The notes under the pieces: generated by a model
What the model saw: the letters and a program-made list of their open reading frames with translations, nothing else
Told to the model about the DNA's origin: nothing
The model's database searches: none
Translations under genes and position numbers: made by a program
Shown here: positions 45,401-53,420 of the stretch, piece after piece
Layout: the number at the start of each line of letters is the position of its first letter
How positions within the stretch are numbered: the first letter of the stretch is position 1
Origin: Limibacterium fermenti
Lineage (GTDB): Bacteria; Bacteroidota; Bacteroidia; Bacteroidales; Dysgonomonadaceae
Length of the DNA: 64,000 bases
NCBI RefSeq assembly: GCF_041902845.1
Contig: NZ_CP159486.1
Span: 3,286,001 to 3,350,000, forward strand
Reading direction: 5' to 3'

Positions 45401-45485
45401 AAAAGATAGAAACAGCTATAAACAGTCGATGATCGGATATCCTTTAGAAAGCACGTTTTCAGTAGGATTAGATTTATCTTTTTAA
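42447..45485 (+). CDS. SusC/RagA family TonB-dependent transporter (pair 2)
   Basis: From ATG 42447 the protein has 1012 residues; the open frame reaches back into the IS at 42366, but that start would precede a poor signal sequence. The N-terminus is basic and hydrophobic (signal peptide ending near IFGQ). A carboxypeptidase-like domain (LTGKVTDTSNEPLIGVNI), a plug (FVRVRGEGSM, LKDATTTSIYGADGANGVILVTTKGG) and a barrel ending in Phe (FSVGLDLSF) follow. It is the first gene of a five-gene set with SusD, two lipoproteins and an M16 protease. The IS lies where its promoter should be. Confidence 0.93.
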   Translation: MRIKKRFRYYHYLFVIGILFANFNFIFGQNSLLTGKVTDTSNEPLIGVNILQKGTHNGTITDIEGNFSINCPADAVLVFSYMGYQNQEVVRNGRSAVQMVLELDSKMLAEVVIKGAYGTVQKRSDMVGSAFQLNAKELEGLPANRIDNILEGRIPGLTVTPNSDDASSTKSRLFVRVRGEGSMSASNEPLWVVDGTPIYSGDRTNMIPGISTSISPLTYINPNDIESITVLKDATTTSIYGADGANGVILVTTKGGYAGERKVRLSHQTGISKINQSTRFKVLNAKDYLLLAKEAFVNSGRDLKYFPFQDNTSNSYSSANTDWSDVYYDTGYYSQTNLSIRGGTDKITYYVSGSYLDNKKTIIGNTQSRFSIRTNIDVKLSKDITFSLNNTSSYNVNDVFVPGNDYYEFLPIYTPYNEDGTMRLYNTSLQGYDNAGNPTWNRSIFRNSVAEREENDNNQKAYVTNTNAKLDYQILPGLKSVTQLGIDNQNINEETYNAKTNWSGMSSTASTGYSYRNNFNLLSWTAIQRFNYNRIFGKHLVGGILGFEARSSDSKTLGARGSGFINDKIKEVSYAVERKGSSGRSTSRSLSYFAQVAYSFDSRYYLTINARRDGNSGFGSDAQWGDFGSIGSSWNIHNEDFFSSDVINILKLKASFGSNGNSRIGSQEALGIYSYSESDNYMNELGGTMSGSPNKKLSWETAYMTNVGLRIGLFNKIDIDVDAYNKKTVNLLSNLDVSRTSGDTRSYRNSGEILNRGIEATIEARLIDTDKTFWSLSLNASHNKNKLLELYNGMEKVMGNNIWKEGTDLNTLYLVRWAGVDPRDGAPLWYDVKGNVTRTYNAANRVAWKSTSPIVTGGLTSDVIYGPFSTRISLSYVIGGYSFSSFGRNVMSDGLYIMSENQSVNQLDRWQNPGDVALSPKPIWGTSTKSVMNSTRHVYKTTNIKLTNVSISYSLPKSISQRIGATSCMAFVTGDNLLVWTPYDKKDRNSYKQSMIGYPLESTFSVGLDLSF

Positions 45486-45509
45486 ATTTACAATAAACTT
45501 ATAGAAACT

Positions 45510-46958
45510 ATGAATATAAAACTAAAGATAAGAACTAATTTAGTCGTATCGTTATGTATTCTCACTTTTTCTTTCACTTCTTGTCAAGAGTTTCTGGAAG
45601 TGGAAACGGTAGGCAGAACAACTATTCCTAATTTCTTCTCCACAGTAGACGGGCTAGAAGCCGGATTAACAGGAGCGTATAGCGAGATGTATAACTATTA
45701 CTCTTCCGAATTTTATAAGTATCCCGAAGTTGCCGGAAACATGGTGGATCTGAATACCGTTTCCGGCGAAACGAATATTGATATGATTAACCAGTTTAAT
45801 TTTATATCCGATCCGGAACAGGAAGCAGGAGTAGTAGGTTATATATGGAGAAAAATTTTTAAAGCACTCGCCAACGTCAACAATATTATCGAATACTGCC
45901 CGATTTTATCCGAGCAATTTCCTAATCAGATAAAGCAAATCGAACGAGTGAAAGCGGAGGCGCTCTGTCTAAGGGCTATTTGTCATTTCGACTTATGCAG
46001 GGTATATGCTCAGCCGTACAATTACACGACCGATGCGTCGCATTTAGGGGTTCCGGTGTTATTGGTAACGCCGGGACCGGATGACCTCCCTTCGCGTGCT
46101 TCCGTTAAGGATGTATATGACCAGGTAATTAAAGACTTATTAGAAGCTGAAGAACTTTTTGCCGACACCCCTATGAAAGATGCGTATCATGTTTCCAAAA
46201 AAGCGGTTCAGGCTCTTTTAAGCCGGGTGTATCTTTATAAAGAGGATTGGGATAACGCGATCCTCTATTCTACAAAGGTTATCAACGATTCTGAACTTGC
46301 TTATAACGACGATTATTTAGCCATGTATAACAATCTGATTGCAGGCAAAGAAGCGATTCTCCGATTAAATGGCACATTGAAGAGTAAGTCTTTAGGAACT
46401 ACTTTTTATGCCGTTAGCAGTCCTTTGGCAATGCCTGCAGATACATTAATGAGTTTATTTCAGGATCCCGAAGATATAAGGCTAAAACTATTTAAGAGAA
46501 CGGGGGCAATAAGCTTTGTAACAACAAAATATCATATTACAATTGATTTTACCCCCGAAGAAGAGCGTTATGATCCTTTCATTTTGAGAGCCTCCGAAAT
46601 GTATCTGAATAGAGCTGAAGCCTATTCAAACAGAAATGAGCTTGATAAAGCGTCGAAAGACTTGGCTCAATTAATCGCCCGGGCGTTAGACAAACAACCG
46701 AACGAAATAGACATTCTTTTCGACTCAAAAGAGAAATTAGATGAACAGATAAAAAAAGAGAGGGTGAAAGAATTGTGCTTTGAAGGACATAACTTTTTTG
46801 ACATCATAAGAAGAAAGGAGGATTTGGTACGCGGCCAAAGCACTGCTTCCAATGTGAAGTTTTTGCCTTATCCGAATGATCTTTTTATTTTACCGATTCC
46901 TCAAATGGAATTGGATGCCAATACTAATATGATAGGAAATCCAACTGTAAATAATTAA
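45510..46958 (+). CDS. SusD/RagB family lipoprotein (pair 2)
   Basis: A 482-residue lipoprotein (signal ends at FTSCQEFLEV). The SusD core shows KAEALCLRAICHFDLCRVYAQPY, ALLSRVYLYKEDWDNAI and KERVKELCFEGHNFFDIIRR. It lies 24 bases after its SusC and its stop is directly followed by the next start (TAA ATG). In RagAB-type pairs the ligands are peptides; the M16 protease two genes down supports that reading here. Confidence 0.92.
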   Translation: MNIKLKIRTNLVVSLCILTFSFTSCQEFLEVETVGRTTIPNFFSTVDGLEAGLTGAYSEMYNYYSSEFYKYPEVAGNMVDLNTVSGETNIDMINQFNFISDPEQEAGVVGYIWRKIFKALANVNNIIEYCPILSEQFPNQIKQIERVKAEALCLRAICHFDLCRVYAQPYNYTTDASHLGVPVLLVTPGPDDLPSRASVKDVYDQVIKDLLEAEELFADTPMKDAYHVSKKAVQALLSRVYLYKEDWDNAILYSTKVINDSELAYNDDYLAMYNNLIAGKEAILRLNGTLKSKSLGTTFYAVSSPLAMPADTLMSLFQDPEDIRLKLFKRTGAISFVTTKYHITIDFTPEEERYDPFILRASEMYLNRAEAYSNRNELDKASKDLAQLIARALDKQPNEIDILFDSKEKLDEQIKKERVKELCFEGHNFFDIIRRKEDLVRGQSTASNVKFLPYPNDLFILPIPQMELDANTNMIGNPTVNN

Positions 46959-47426
46959 ATGAGAATAATGAAAAAGAACATGCTATTTTTATTCATCGGC
47001 GGGTTATTATTGTTTTCTTCCTGTTCATTGGAAGAAAATCCGCCTTATGATTTGAAATTTATCCATATAATGAAAGATGAAGCGTCTTCTACCACCGTTA
47101 GCTCCAAAGCGAACACAGTGAGTACGTATAACGTGTATTTGAGCGCCCCGGCCTCACAAGAAACCGTCACGGTTACTTATGAAATTATCGTGGGAGAAGG
47201 CTTAACGGAAAATGTCGACTACAAACTTCTAACAAAAGAAACCAGTTTAGTTTTTTTACCGGGTATTTATGATATGCCTATACGTATTCAATGGTATCCC
47301 AACCCAATAGATCCGGAAAAAGATAATAGTATAAAAATTCGATTATTGACAAATGATAAAGGGTATTCCATCGGACTGCCGGGCCCCGATAAGAATCAAT
47401 CGGAATTTACGATAACTAAAATATAA
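46959..47426 (+). CDS. Surface lipoprotein of unknown function
   Basis: A 155-residue lipoprotein. Of two nearby ATGs (46959 and 46968) the second gives the more normal signal, MKKNMLFLFIGGLLLFSSC. The mature part is beta-rich: VSTYNVYLSAPASQETVTVTYEI then NVDYKLLTKETSLVFLPG, which resembles a Calx-beta/DUF4843-like fold. It is translated right after SusD and one base before the protease gene. It may be a surface binding protein. Confidence 0.65.
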   Translation: MRIMKKNMLFLFIGGLLLFSSCSLEENPPYDLKFIHIMKDEASSTTVSSKANTVSTYNVYLSAPASQETVTVTYEIIVGEGLTENVDYKLLTKETSLVFLPGIYDMPIRIQWYPNPIDPEKDNSIKIRLLTNDKGYSIGLPGPDKNQSEFTITKI

Positions 47427-47427
47427 A

Positions 47428-50229
47428 ATGAATAGAATTAAATATATTGCCTTCGGCGTTCTTTTATTCTCTTGGTGTTGTGTATGCATTAACGCTCAGG
47501 ATATTCATCAAGACCCAAAACTTATCAAAGGAAAATTACAGAACGGATTAACATACTATATTTATCCGAATGATTATCCGAAAGGACAAGCGATTTACAG
47601 GTTATTCATTCGCTCAGGGTCGTTGTACGAAGAAAATACTCAAAAAGGGTTGGCTCATTTCTTGGAACACATGGCTTTCAATGGGACAACGCATTTTCCC
47701 GGAAATTCCTTAGTCGATTATTTGCAGGATAAAGGTGGCAAATTCGGTAAAGACTTGAATGCCCACACCTCATATAATGAGACGGTTTACAAATTGCAAA
47801 TGCCCACGCATTCGCAAGGGATTATCGACACAACCCTGATGATTCTATCAGATTGGGCGAATGGCATCGTTTTAGGAAGTGAGCAAATAGATAAAGAAAG
47901 AGGGGTTATCATGTCGGAATGGTTGTCGAAAAAAAATCCGGAAAGTGAAGTAAGCGATATCCTTCTAATGGATTTATTTAATAACTCCCGATTCTCCGAA
48001 AGAAAAGTTATTGGGGACACGGCCGTGATTCTGAACTTTAAGCACGACCAGTTGAGGGATTATTATAAGAAATGGTATCAGCCCAACTTAATGGCTGTAG
48101 CAGTGATTGGAGACATCGATACGCTGTTAGTGAAAAAACTGATTATTGACAAATTCGGTTCCATCCGGGTGAAAAGCCCTACGGTTCCTCCCTCTTTTGA
48201 CATCCCCGATTACACAGGAAACGATTTCAAAGTCGTTATCAACAAATCGTTGAAAGAGCCGGAGTTGAATGTATTCCAACTCATCCCGCTTTCCCGTCCC
48301 ATTCAAGAGGAAAGCGACTATCTGGAAAGCCTGCAAACGGAGATGATTAATCGGTTAATTCGTAACCGGTTAAATGATGTGTCTTTTTCTAATAATGCGT
48401 ACTCGAAATCGAGTGCGGGAATCACCGAATTATTGAATACAAAAGGCCTGTTTTTCGCATCGGTCTCTCTCTTTCCCGATAAAATCGACGATGGAATTAC
48501 GGCTTTTGTTGCTCACTTGGAACAAATCTATCAACAGGGTTTTCTGCCGGTTGAAATCAACAAAGTCAAAAAAGCCTATTTAAGCCAACTGCAAAAGAAA
48601 AACAGTGCGCAGGCGCCCATTTCATCTTTTAGCATGATCGATAAAATCTATTCGGATTTTTATCGGAACAATAAAGTGATAAATACCCAAGAGGAATATC
48701 GGTTGGCAAACAACCTCATTGACCGCATAGACTCTGCCTCTATCGCAAATACGATGCAACAACGAATCCGCAAGGAACAGTTACATTTCCTTTACTCTTC
48801 TTTTGATTCGACCCAAGTGAGCACCCCAAAACAACTATCGGATATGCTTATCGCGGCTCACAAGCGCGTAGTCAACCCATACGAGCTGCATGTCGACACT
48901 TCCTCCGTTGCTTTATTGCAAGAAAAGCCGCATCAGGGTAAAATCGTTTCTACGAAAACCATCCCGGAAATCAAAGGAACAGAGCTCTTGCTTTCCAATG
49001 GCGTGAAGATTATTTACAAGCCTTCCGTTTCCGACAAAGACAGAGTGAACATATCCGCTTTCAAAATGGGCGGTTTATATGCCTTAGATTCGGTGGATTA
49101 TTACAATGGATTATTTGGCAGCGGCGTAATCTCTTTAAGTGGCGCCGGCGATTTTTCGCGACAAGAATTATCGTACTTTCTCACGGGTAACTCAGCGTCG
49201 GTTAATTTATTAATCGATAAAACGCGATCGGGATTAGTCGCTAGCTCTTCGGTGGAAGATATAGAGACTCTCTTTCAACTTTTATATTTAAAATGGACCT
49301 TCCCGAAAATTGACAAAAGTGTATTTGAGCTGACAAAAGATATGTTCATCAAGAACTATCGCAATAAAAATATTACTGGCGAAAACCTCTTTTATCAGGA
49401 CTTGAACTACCTAATGCGGGGAAAGGATTATGTAAGCGAAGAACTAACCGATTCGATTTTGCTAACCCATGTGGATATCAATCGGATTATTCCTGTGTTT
49501 AAGAAATCGTTCGGAAATGCATCCGGATTTACTTTTGTTATTGTATCGAGCGCTTCATTAGAAACATTAATCCCTTATATTGAAATCTATTTAGGCGGAT
49601 TAAACAGCCAAAAAGACGCCGACGTTCACTTTAACTATGCGGGTGGGCAAATACGCACCGAAAATGAAAAATTTATCAGAAAAGCCGGGAATTCGCCTAA
49701 AGCTACCGTATCTTTAATTTTTCAGCAAGTGGATTTTCCCAACGAAATAGATATTTTTAAATTACAAAGCAATATCGCCGACGATATCTTGCGAATGAAA
49801 TTTCTTCAACAATTACGGGAAGAGAAAGAGATGATTTACAGCATTAGTGTCAGCACCGGAGCGACTTTCTATCCGGCAAAATTGGTAAGAAGTAATATCA
49901 TATTTACCTGTCAGCCTGAGAATGCCGACATACTTATTACGGACATCAGAGAAATAATCGACGAATTTGCCAATGACCCGCAAAAAATCGCTCCTTATTT
50001 AAAAGATGTAAAAACCAATCTCCTGAAAGAAATGGAGCTCAACAAACAAAAAGATTCTTTCTGGAGCACTTTCCTTAGAAACACGTCCTTCAACAAACAA
50101 TACAACTGGAGTTATGTAAAGGATTTCGAAACAATCGTCCACTCGATAACAAAAAAAGAAATAGCGGATATCATTTCCACTAATTTCGATTCGGATAAAA
50201 TGATTGAAGCGGTATTATTACCCAAATAA
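47428..50229 (+). CDS. M16 family zinc metalloprotease
   Basis: A 933-residue secreted protein (signal peptide 1-23, ending near INAQ). The inverted zinc motif H77-F-L-E80-H81 and a downstream Glu157 (KERGVI) form the pitrilysin active site. A second M16 half follows (from about residue 510), which lacks a zinc motif as usual for two-domain pitrilysins. Such proteases cut peptides rather than folded proteins. The gene is embedded in a SusCD operon with no carbohydrate enzyme, so the locus most likely takes up and degrades peptides. It starts one base after the previous stop. Confidence 0.88.
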   Translation: MNRIKYIAFGVLLFSWCCVCINAQDIHQDPKLIKGKLQNGLTYYIYPNDYPKGQAIYRLFIRSGSLYEENTQKGLAHFLEHMAFNGTTHFPGNSLVDYLQDKGGKFGKDLNAHTSYNETVYKLQMPTHSQGIIDTTLMILSDWANGIVLGSEQIDKERGVIMSEWLSKKNPESEVSDILLMDLFNNSRFSERKVIGDTAVILNFKHDQLRDYYKKWYQPNLMAVAVIGDIDTLLVKKLIIDKFGSIRVKSPTVPPSFDIPDYTGNDFKVVINKSLKEPELNVFQLIPLSRPIQEESDYLESLQTEMINRLIRNRLNDVSFSNNAYSKSSAGITELLNTKGLFFASVSLFPDKIDDGITAFVAHLEQIYQQGFLPVEINKVKKAYLSQLQKKNSAQAPISSFSMIDKIYSDFYRNNKVINTQEEYRLANNLIDRIDSASIANTMQQRIRKEQLHFLYSSFDSTQVSTPKQLSDMLIAAHKRVVNPYELHVDTSSVALLQEKPHQGKIVSTKTIPEIKGTELLLSNGVKIIYKPSVSDKDRVNISAFKMGGLYALDSVDYYNGLFGSGVISLSGAGDFSRQELSYFLTGNSASVNLLIDKTRSGLVASSSVEDIETLFQLLYLKWTFPKIDKSVFELTKDMFIKNYRNKNITGENLFYQDLNYLMRGKDYVSEELTDSILLTHVDINRIIPVFKKSFGNASGFTFVIVSSASLETLIPYIEIYLGGLNSQKDADVHFNYAGGQIRTENEKFIRKAGNSPKATVSLIFQQVDFPNEIDIFKLQSNIADDILRMKFLQQLREEKEMIYSISVSTGATFYPAKLVRSNIIFTCQPENADILITDIREIIDEFANDPQKIAPYLKDVKTNLLKEMELNKQKDSFWSTFLRNTSFNKQYNWSYVKDFETIVHSITKKEIADIISTNFDSDKMIEAVLLPK

Positions 50230-50261
50230 ATTTATATATATTAATTAAATAAGAATTTGTT

Positions 50262-51728
50262 ATGAACTTAAAAAACATTGTTTTTTCGTTATTGGCACTT
50301 ATAGGCGTTTTTATTGCCTGTGAGCAAAAAGACCCTGAAGTCATCGTCTATGAAGCAAAAATGACTTCATTCGGATTTTATGTAGAGGATAATGAAGGAT
50401 TAATACACGAAGATTACGTGAATTCGACCTTCACCGGAACGAGTATTAATTTGTTTTTACCGGAAGAGATCGATAAATCAACCCTGATTGCCCGGTTTAC
50501 GGTTACAGACAAAGATGAGGTAAAAGTGGGAACGGTGTCTCAACAAAGTGGAAAAACCGCAAACGATTTTACGGTTCCGGTAGATTACATAGTAACGGAA
50601 GGAACTGCAAACGTAAAATATACGGTAACAATAGGCAAAGCGCCGGCATATGTTTGGACGGCATTAGCCTCGCTTCCCACCGATTTGGCTGTCTCATTAA
50701 AGATGAACGTCAATCCTGTAGACGGTGTACCTTATATCATCTATAAAATAGATAAAGACGAATCCGACGACCAAGGCGCAGCATTATTGTCGTTTAAAGA
50801 TGAGAAATGGACATCATTGGGACAAGCTTCAGATGGCCGTATAGGTAGTTACTATGACTTGACTTTTAACTCAAAAGGAGTTCCTTATGTTTCCTATACC
50901 GATTATACAGCAAAAACATCTCAACAAGCAACTGTAAAATATTATACAGGGAATTGGAATCTGTTGGGCAGTGTTGGCGCAGCATCATCGAATAAAGTCT
51001 CCTATCATGGTATAAATTTCGCTTCCGACGATAAATTATTATTAATGGCAACCTATGATGCCAAAGACGGCGCTTTAGCCAGGAGGGAAATGAGTGTCAA
51101 TACGTATGAAAATGGAGTATGGGCTCATAATTCCACTATTCCGGGGAGATCTTCCGACTTAGTGTCTTATTTAAATGTATCTAAAAAGCAAGGTAATGCT
51201 ATTTATCTTGGCGTTTATAATGCCGTAAATCCAAACTCTTTCTCCGTTTATAAATATGAGAATAATGCTTGGTCTACTTTGATCGACAAATGGTCGGATA
51301 CAAATGCAACAGGCATTTCCTTAAGAGATTTAGACATTGCGGTGGATGCCGATGGAAATGTGTTTGTGGCTTTTGCAGATAATAGCTCAGAACAAACGTA
51401 CAAACATAGAGTGATTAAATATGATGCGGTGACAAAAGAAATCTCTACTGTCGGAAATTATCTGGCGGGTGCTTCAGGAGGACTCTTTAATTTCGATTTG
51501 GAAATTAATCCTTTTGGGGTTCTCTATTTGTTTTACAGAAATGAAAGTTTATTCCCTTGTGTTACCTATATAGATAACGAGACTCAAGATTGGACACAAC
51601 CTCATATATTCGAGCCTGCCGAAGCGGATGATCTAGATTTGAGTTTTACACCTACTGGAATCGGTTACGCAGTTTATACTAAGGATAACAAAATCTTTGG
51701 ATATAAATATAGTGCTCCGGTTAAATAA
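50262..51728 (+). CDS. Lipoprotein with beta-propeller-like repeats
   Basis: A 488-residue lipoprotein (signal ends at FIACEQKDPE, Cys20). Residues 25-130 resemble a DUF5018/PKD-type Ig fold (TVTIGKAP at the end). Residues 135-488 show repeated strands with a recurring pattern (for example VPYIIYKI, VPYVSYTD, NVFVAFAD, VLYLFYRNES, IGYAVYTKD), suggesting a propeller. It is the last gene of the operon, 32 bases after the protease. Probably a surface-exposed binding protein. No catalytic residues recognised. Confidence 0.7.
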   Translation: MNLKNIVFSLLALIGVFIACEQKDPEVIVYEAKMTSFGFYVEDNEGLIHEDYVNSTFTGTSINLFLPEEIDKSTLIARFTVTDKDEVKVGTVSQQSGKTANDFTVPVDYIVTEGTANVKYTVTIGKAPAYVWTALASLPTDLAVSLKMNVNPVDGVPYIIYKIDKDESDDQGAALLSFKDEKWTSLGQASDGRIGSYYDLTFNSKGVPYVSYTDYTAKTSQQATVKYYTGNWNLLGSVGAASSNKVSYHGINFASDDKLLLMATYDAKDGALARREMSVNTYENGVWAHNSTIPGRSSDLVSYLNVSKKQGNAIYLGVYNAVNPNSFSVYKYENNAWSTLIDKWSDTNATGISLRDLDIAVDADGNVFVAFADNSSEQTYKHRVIKYDAVTKEISTVGNYLAGASGGLFNFDLEINPFGVLYLFYRNESLFPCVTYIDNETQDWTQPHIFEPAEADDLDLSFTPTGIGYAVYTKDNKIFGYKYSAPVK

Positions 51729-51755
51729 AAGAAGAGGACACTTTCTATAAACTAT

Positions 51756-51791
51756 AAAAAAACGTTCGGCATTGTAACCGAACGTTTTTTT
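51756..51791. terminator. Bidirectional terminator between convergent operons
   Basis: A perfect 14-bp stem, AAAAAAACGTTCGG with CCGAACGTTTTTTT, and an 8-base loop. It lies between the propeller lipoprotein and the metallophosphoesterase and has T runs on both strands. Confidence 0.85.
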
Positions 51792-51795
51792 AACC

Positions 51796-52689
51796 TCATT
51801 TTTCAACAGGGTCCCACCCATAATCAATATATTCATATTCTAACTGATCATCCTGAGTGATGTTTATGCGTACAAAACCTTCTTCCATACCGTGCTGTTT
51901 TCCCATCCACCACTTACCGGAAAAAGAGGGTGCAGAAATCACAGTCGTCTTATTCAAAATATTCAGTACTTCAAAATAATGAATATGTCCCTGTAAAATT
52001 AATTTCAGGTTTTTATTTTTAAATACATTCAGTACTTCATCGGTATTTTCTATCGCAATTTTATTGGTATTCGCATTTGTGCCTCCCCCATACCACTGAG
52101 AAAGCGTGGTAATTAACGGAACATGAGCCGTTACAACAATAGGCGTCTGATCATCTATCTGCGCTAAATCTTCCTTTAGCCAACTTATTTGAATAGAATC
52201 GACCTTACCGATATATTTCCTATCCGGAGTAATGACCATATCGTCCAATGTGATAAAATGCCATCCTTTATGATCGAAAGAATAATATCTCTTCCCAAAA
52301 TATTTTTCATAAAGTTTTTTACCAAACAACGGATGATTTATGTTTACTTTTCTGTTATATAAAGAAAAATGTTCATGATTTCCTATGGCATAATAAACGG
52401 GATAAGGAATTCCGGATATCTGAGAGAGAAACGACCGGCATAAAGCTTCCGCTTTATCTGAAGAACTTTCGCGCATAACATCATACACGATATCTCCTCC
52501 GATCAAAATGAAGTCGGGATTCATCGTATGAATGGTGTCTAACGCTTTTTGTAAGGCTTGTCCCCCACCCCTTTCTTCGTTATAATGAACATCAGCCATA
52601 TAAATAAACGAAAATTTATTCGATGACTGTGATAAAACCGTAATACTATATGAATATAAAATGAATAGTAAAAACAACGCTTTCCTCAT
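51796..52689 (-). CDS. Secreted calcineurin-like metallophosphoesterase
   Basis: A 297-residue exported protein (signal peptide 1-20, ending near VLSQ). The metal ligands are in order: D33-x-H35, GGD-x(3)-D (64-70), GNHE (103-106), a His in TAHVPL and GHIH near 238. That is the full set for a two-metal phosphoesterase. It should act on a phosphate ester or nucleotide in the periplasm; the substrate is not clear. It is convergent with the peptide locus and separated by a terminator. Confidence 0.88.
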   Translation of the reverse strand: MRKALFLLFILYSYSITVLSQSSNKFSFIYMADVHYNEERGGGQALQKALDTIHTMNPDFILIGGDIVYDVMRESSSDKAEALCRSFLSQISGIPYPVYYAIGNHEHFSLYNRKVNINHPLFGKKLYEKYFGKRYYSFDHKGWHFITLDDMVITPDRKYIGKVDSIQISWLKEDLAQIDDQTPIVVTAHVPLITTLSQWYGGGTNANTNKIAIENTDEVLNVFKNKNLKLILQGHIHYFEVLNILNKTTVISAPSFSGKWWMGKQHGMEEGFVRINITQDDQLEYEYIDYGWDPVEK

Positions 52690-52857
52690 CTTTTTCTTTT
52701 GATTAGTCTATTTTCTATCTTAATAAACAACCTTTAAACAACGACTTCGAAATAAACAGCAGGATAAAAAATTGTTTTTGTCCTTTTTAGAAACTGAATA
52801 CGGCTGCGAAGTTAAACAAAAATATCAAACCAGGCATTAGAAAATAGGCCTCGATTA

Positions 52858-53354
52858 CTTCGCAACGCCCGACAAAGACGAATATATATCTCCGCCGACT
52901 AATACGCACCCGACAAGGACGAATACACATCCCCGCCGACCAATACGCATCCGACAAAGACAAATACACCTCTCCGGAGGCTTCGAATCGCCCGACAAAG
53001 ACAAATACGTACCTCCCAAGCACTTCGAATCGCTCGACAGGGACAAATACGCATCCCCGGGGACTTTGCATCGATCCCCACAGACTTCGAATCACCTCCC
53101 GGAGACTTTGCATCGGCCCCCAAAGACTTCGAATCACCTCCCGAAGACTTTGCATCGGCCCCCAAAGACTTCGAATCATCTCCGAGGACTTCGAATCGGT
53201 CCCCACAGACTTCGAATCGCCCGACAAGGACAAATACGCACCTCCGGAGACTTTGCATCGCTCTCCGGGGACTTTGCATCAGCCCTCAAAGACTTCGAAT
53301 CATCTCCGGGGACTTTGCATCGCTCCCGCATCACTTTGCACCGCCGCTCGGCTT
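52858..53354. repeat. Array of 24 degenerate 20-21 base tandem units
   Basis: The region divides exactly into 24 head-to-tail units, 17 of 21 bases and 7 of 20 bases (497 bases in total). Each unit begins with one of three heads: CTTCGAATC, CTTTGCATC or CAAATACGC (with variants such as CGAATACAC), and ends in a purine-rich xGA. From 53064 to 53168 the first two heads alternate, and two adjacent 42-base pairs (53085-53126 and 53127-53168) differ by one base, a sign of recent duplication. The mixture of 20 and 21 breaks any reading frame, so it is not a repeat protein. It has no spacers like CRISPR. It lies between convergent-side genes, upstream of a terminator and beside the GH3 gene. Function unknown. 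Confidence 0.85.
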
Positions 53355-53366
53355 ATGCCTCAAAAA

Positions 53367-53391
53367 AAGAGCAGCCTCCGCGACTGCTCTT
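53367..53391 (-). terminator. Terminator of the GH3 gene and locus
   Basis: AAGAGCAG pairs with CTGCTCTT around a 9-base loop and is followed on the minus strand by TTTTTTTG. It lies 30 bases past the GH3 stop. Confidence 0.8.
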
Positions 53392-53420
53392 CTCATCTTA
53401 AACCAGTTGACACTCTCTTT

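Noticed and set aside
52787..53233. ORFs across the tandem array (for example a Ser/Gly-rich 148-codon frame on the minus strand)
   Set aside because: The periodic peptides only reflect the 21-base units; 20-base units shift the frame repeatedly and there is no conserved start or domain.
52858..53354. CRISPR array
   Set aside because: Units are contiguous without unique spacers, are degenerate, and no cas gene is present.
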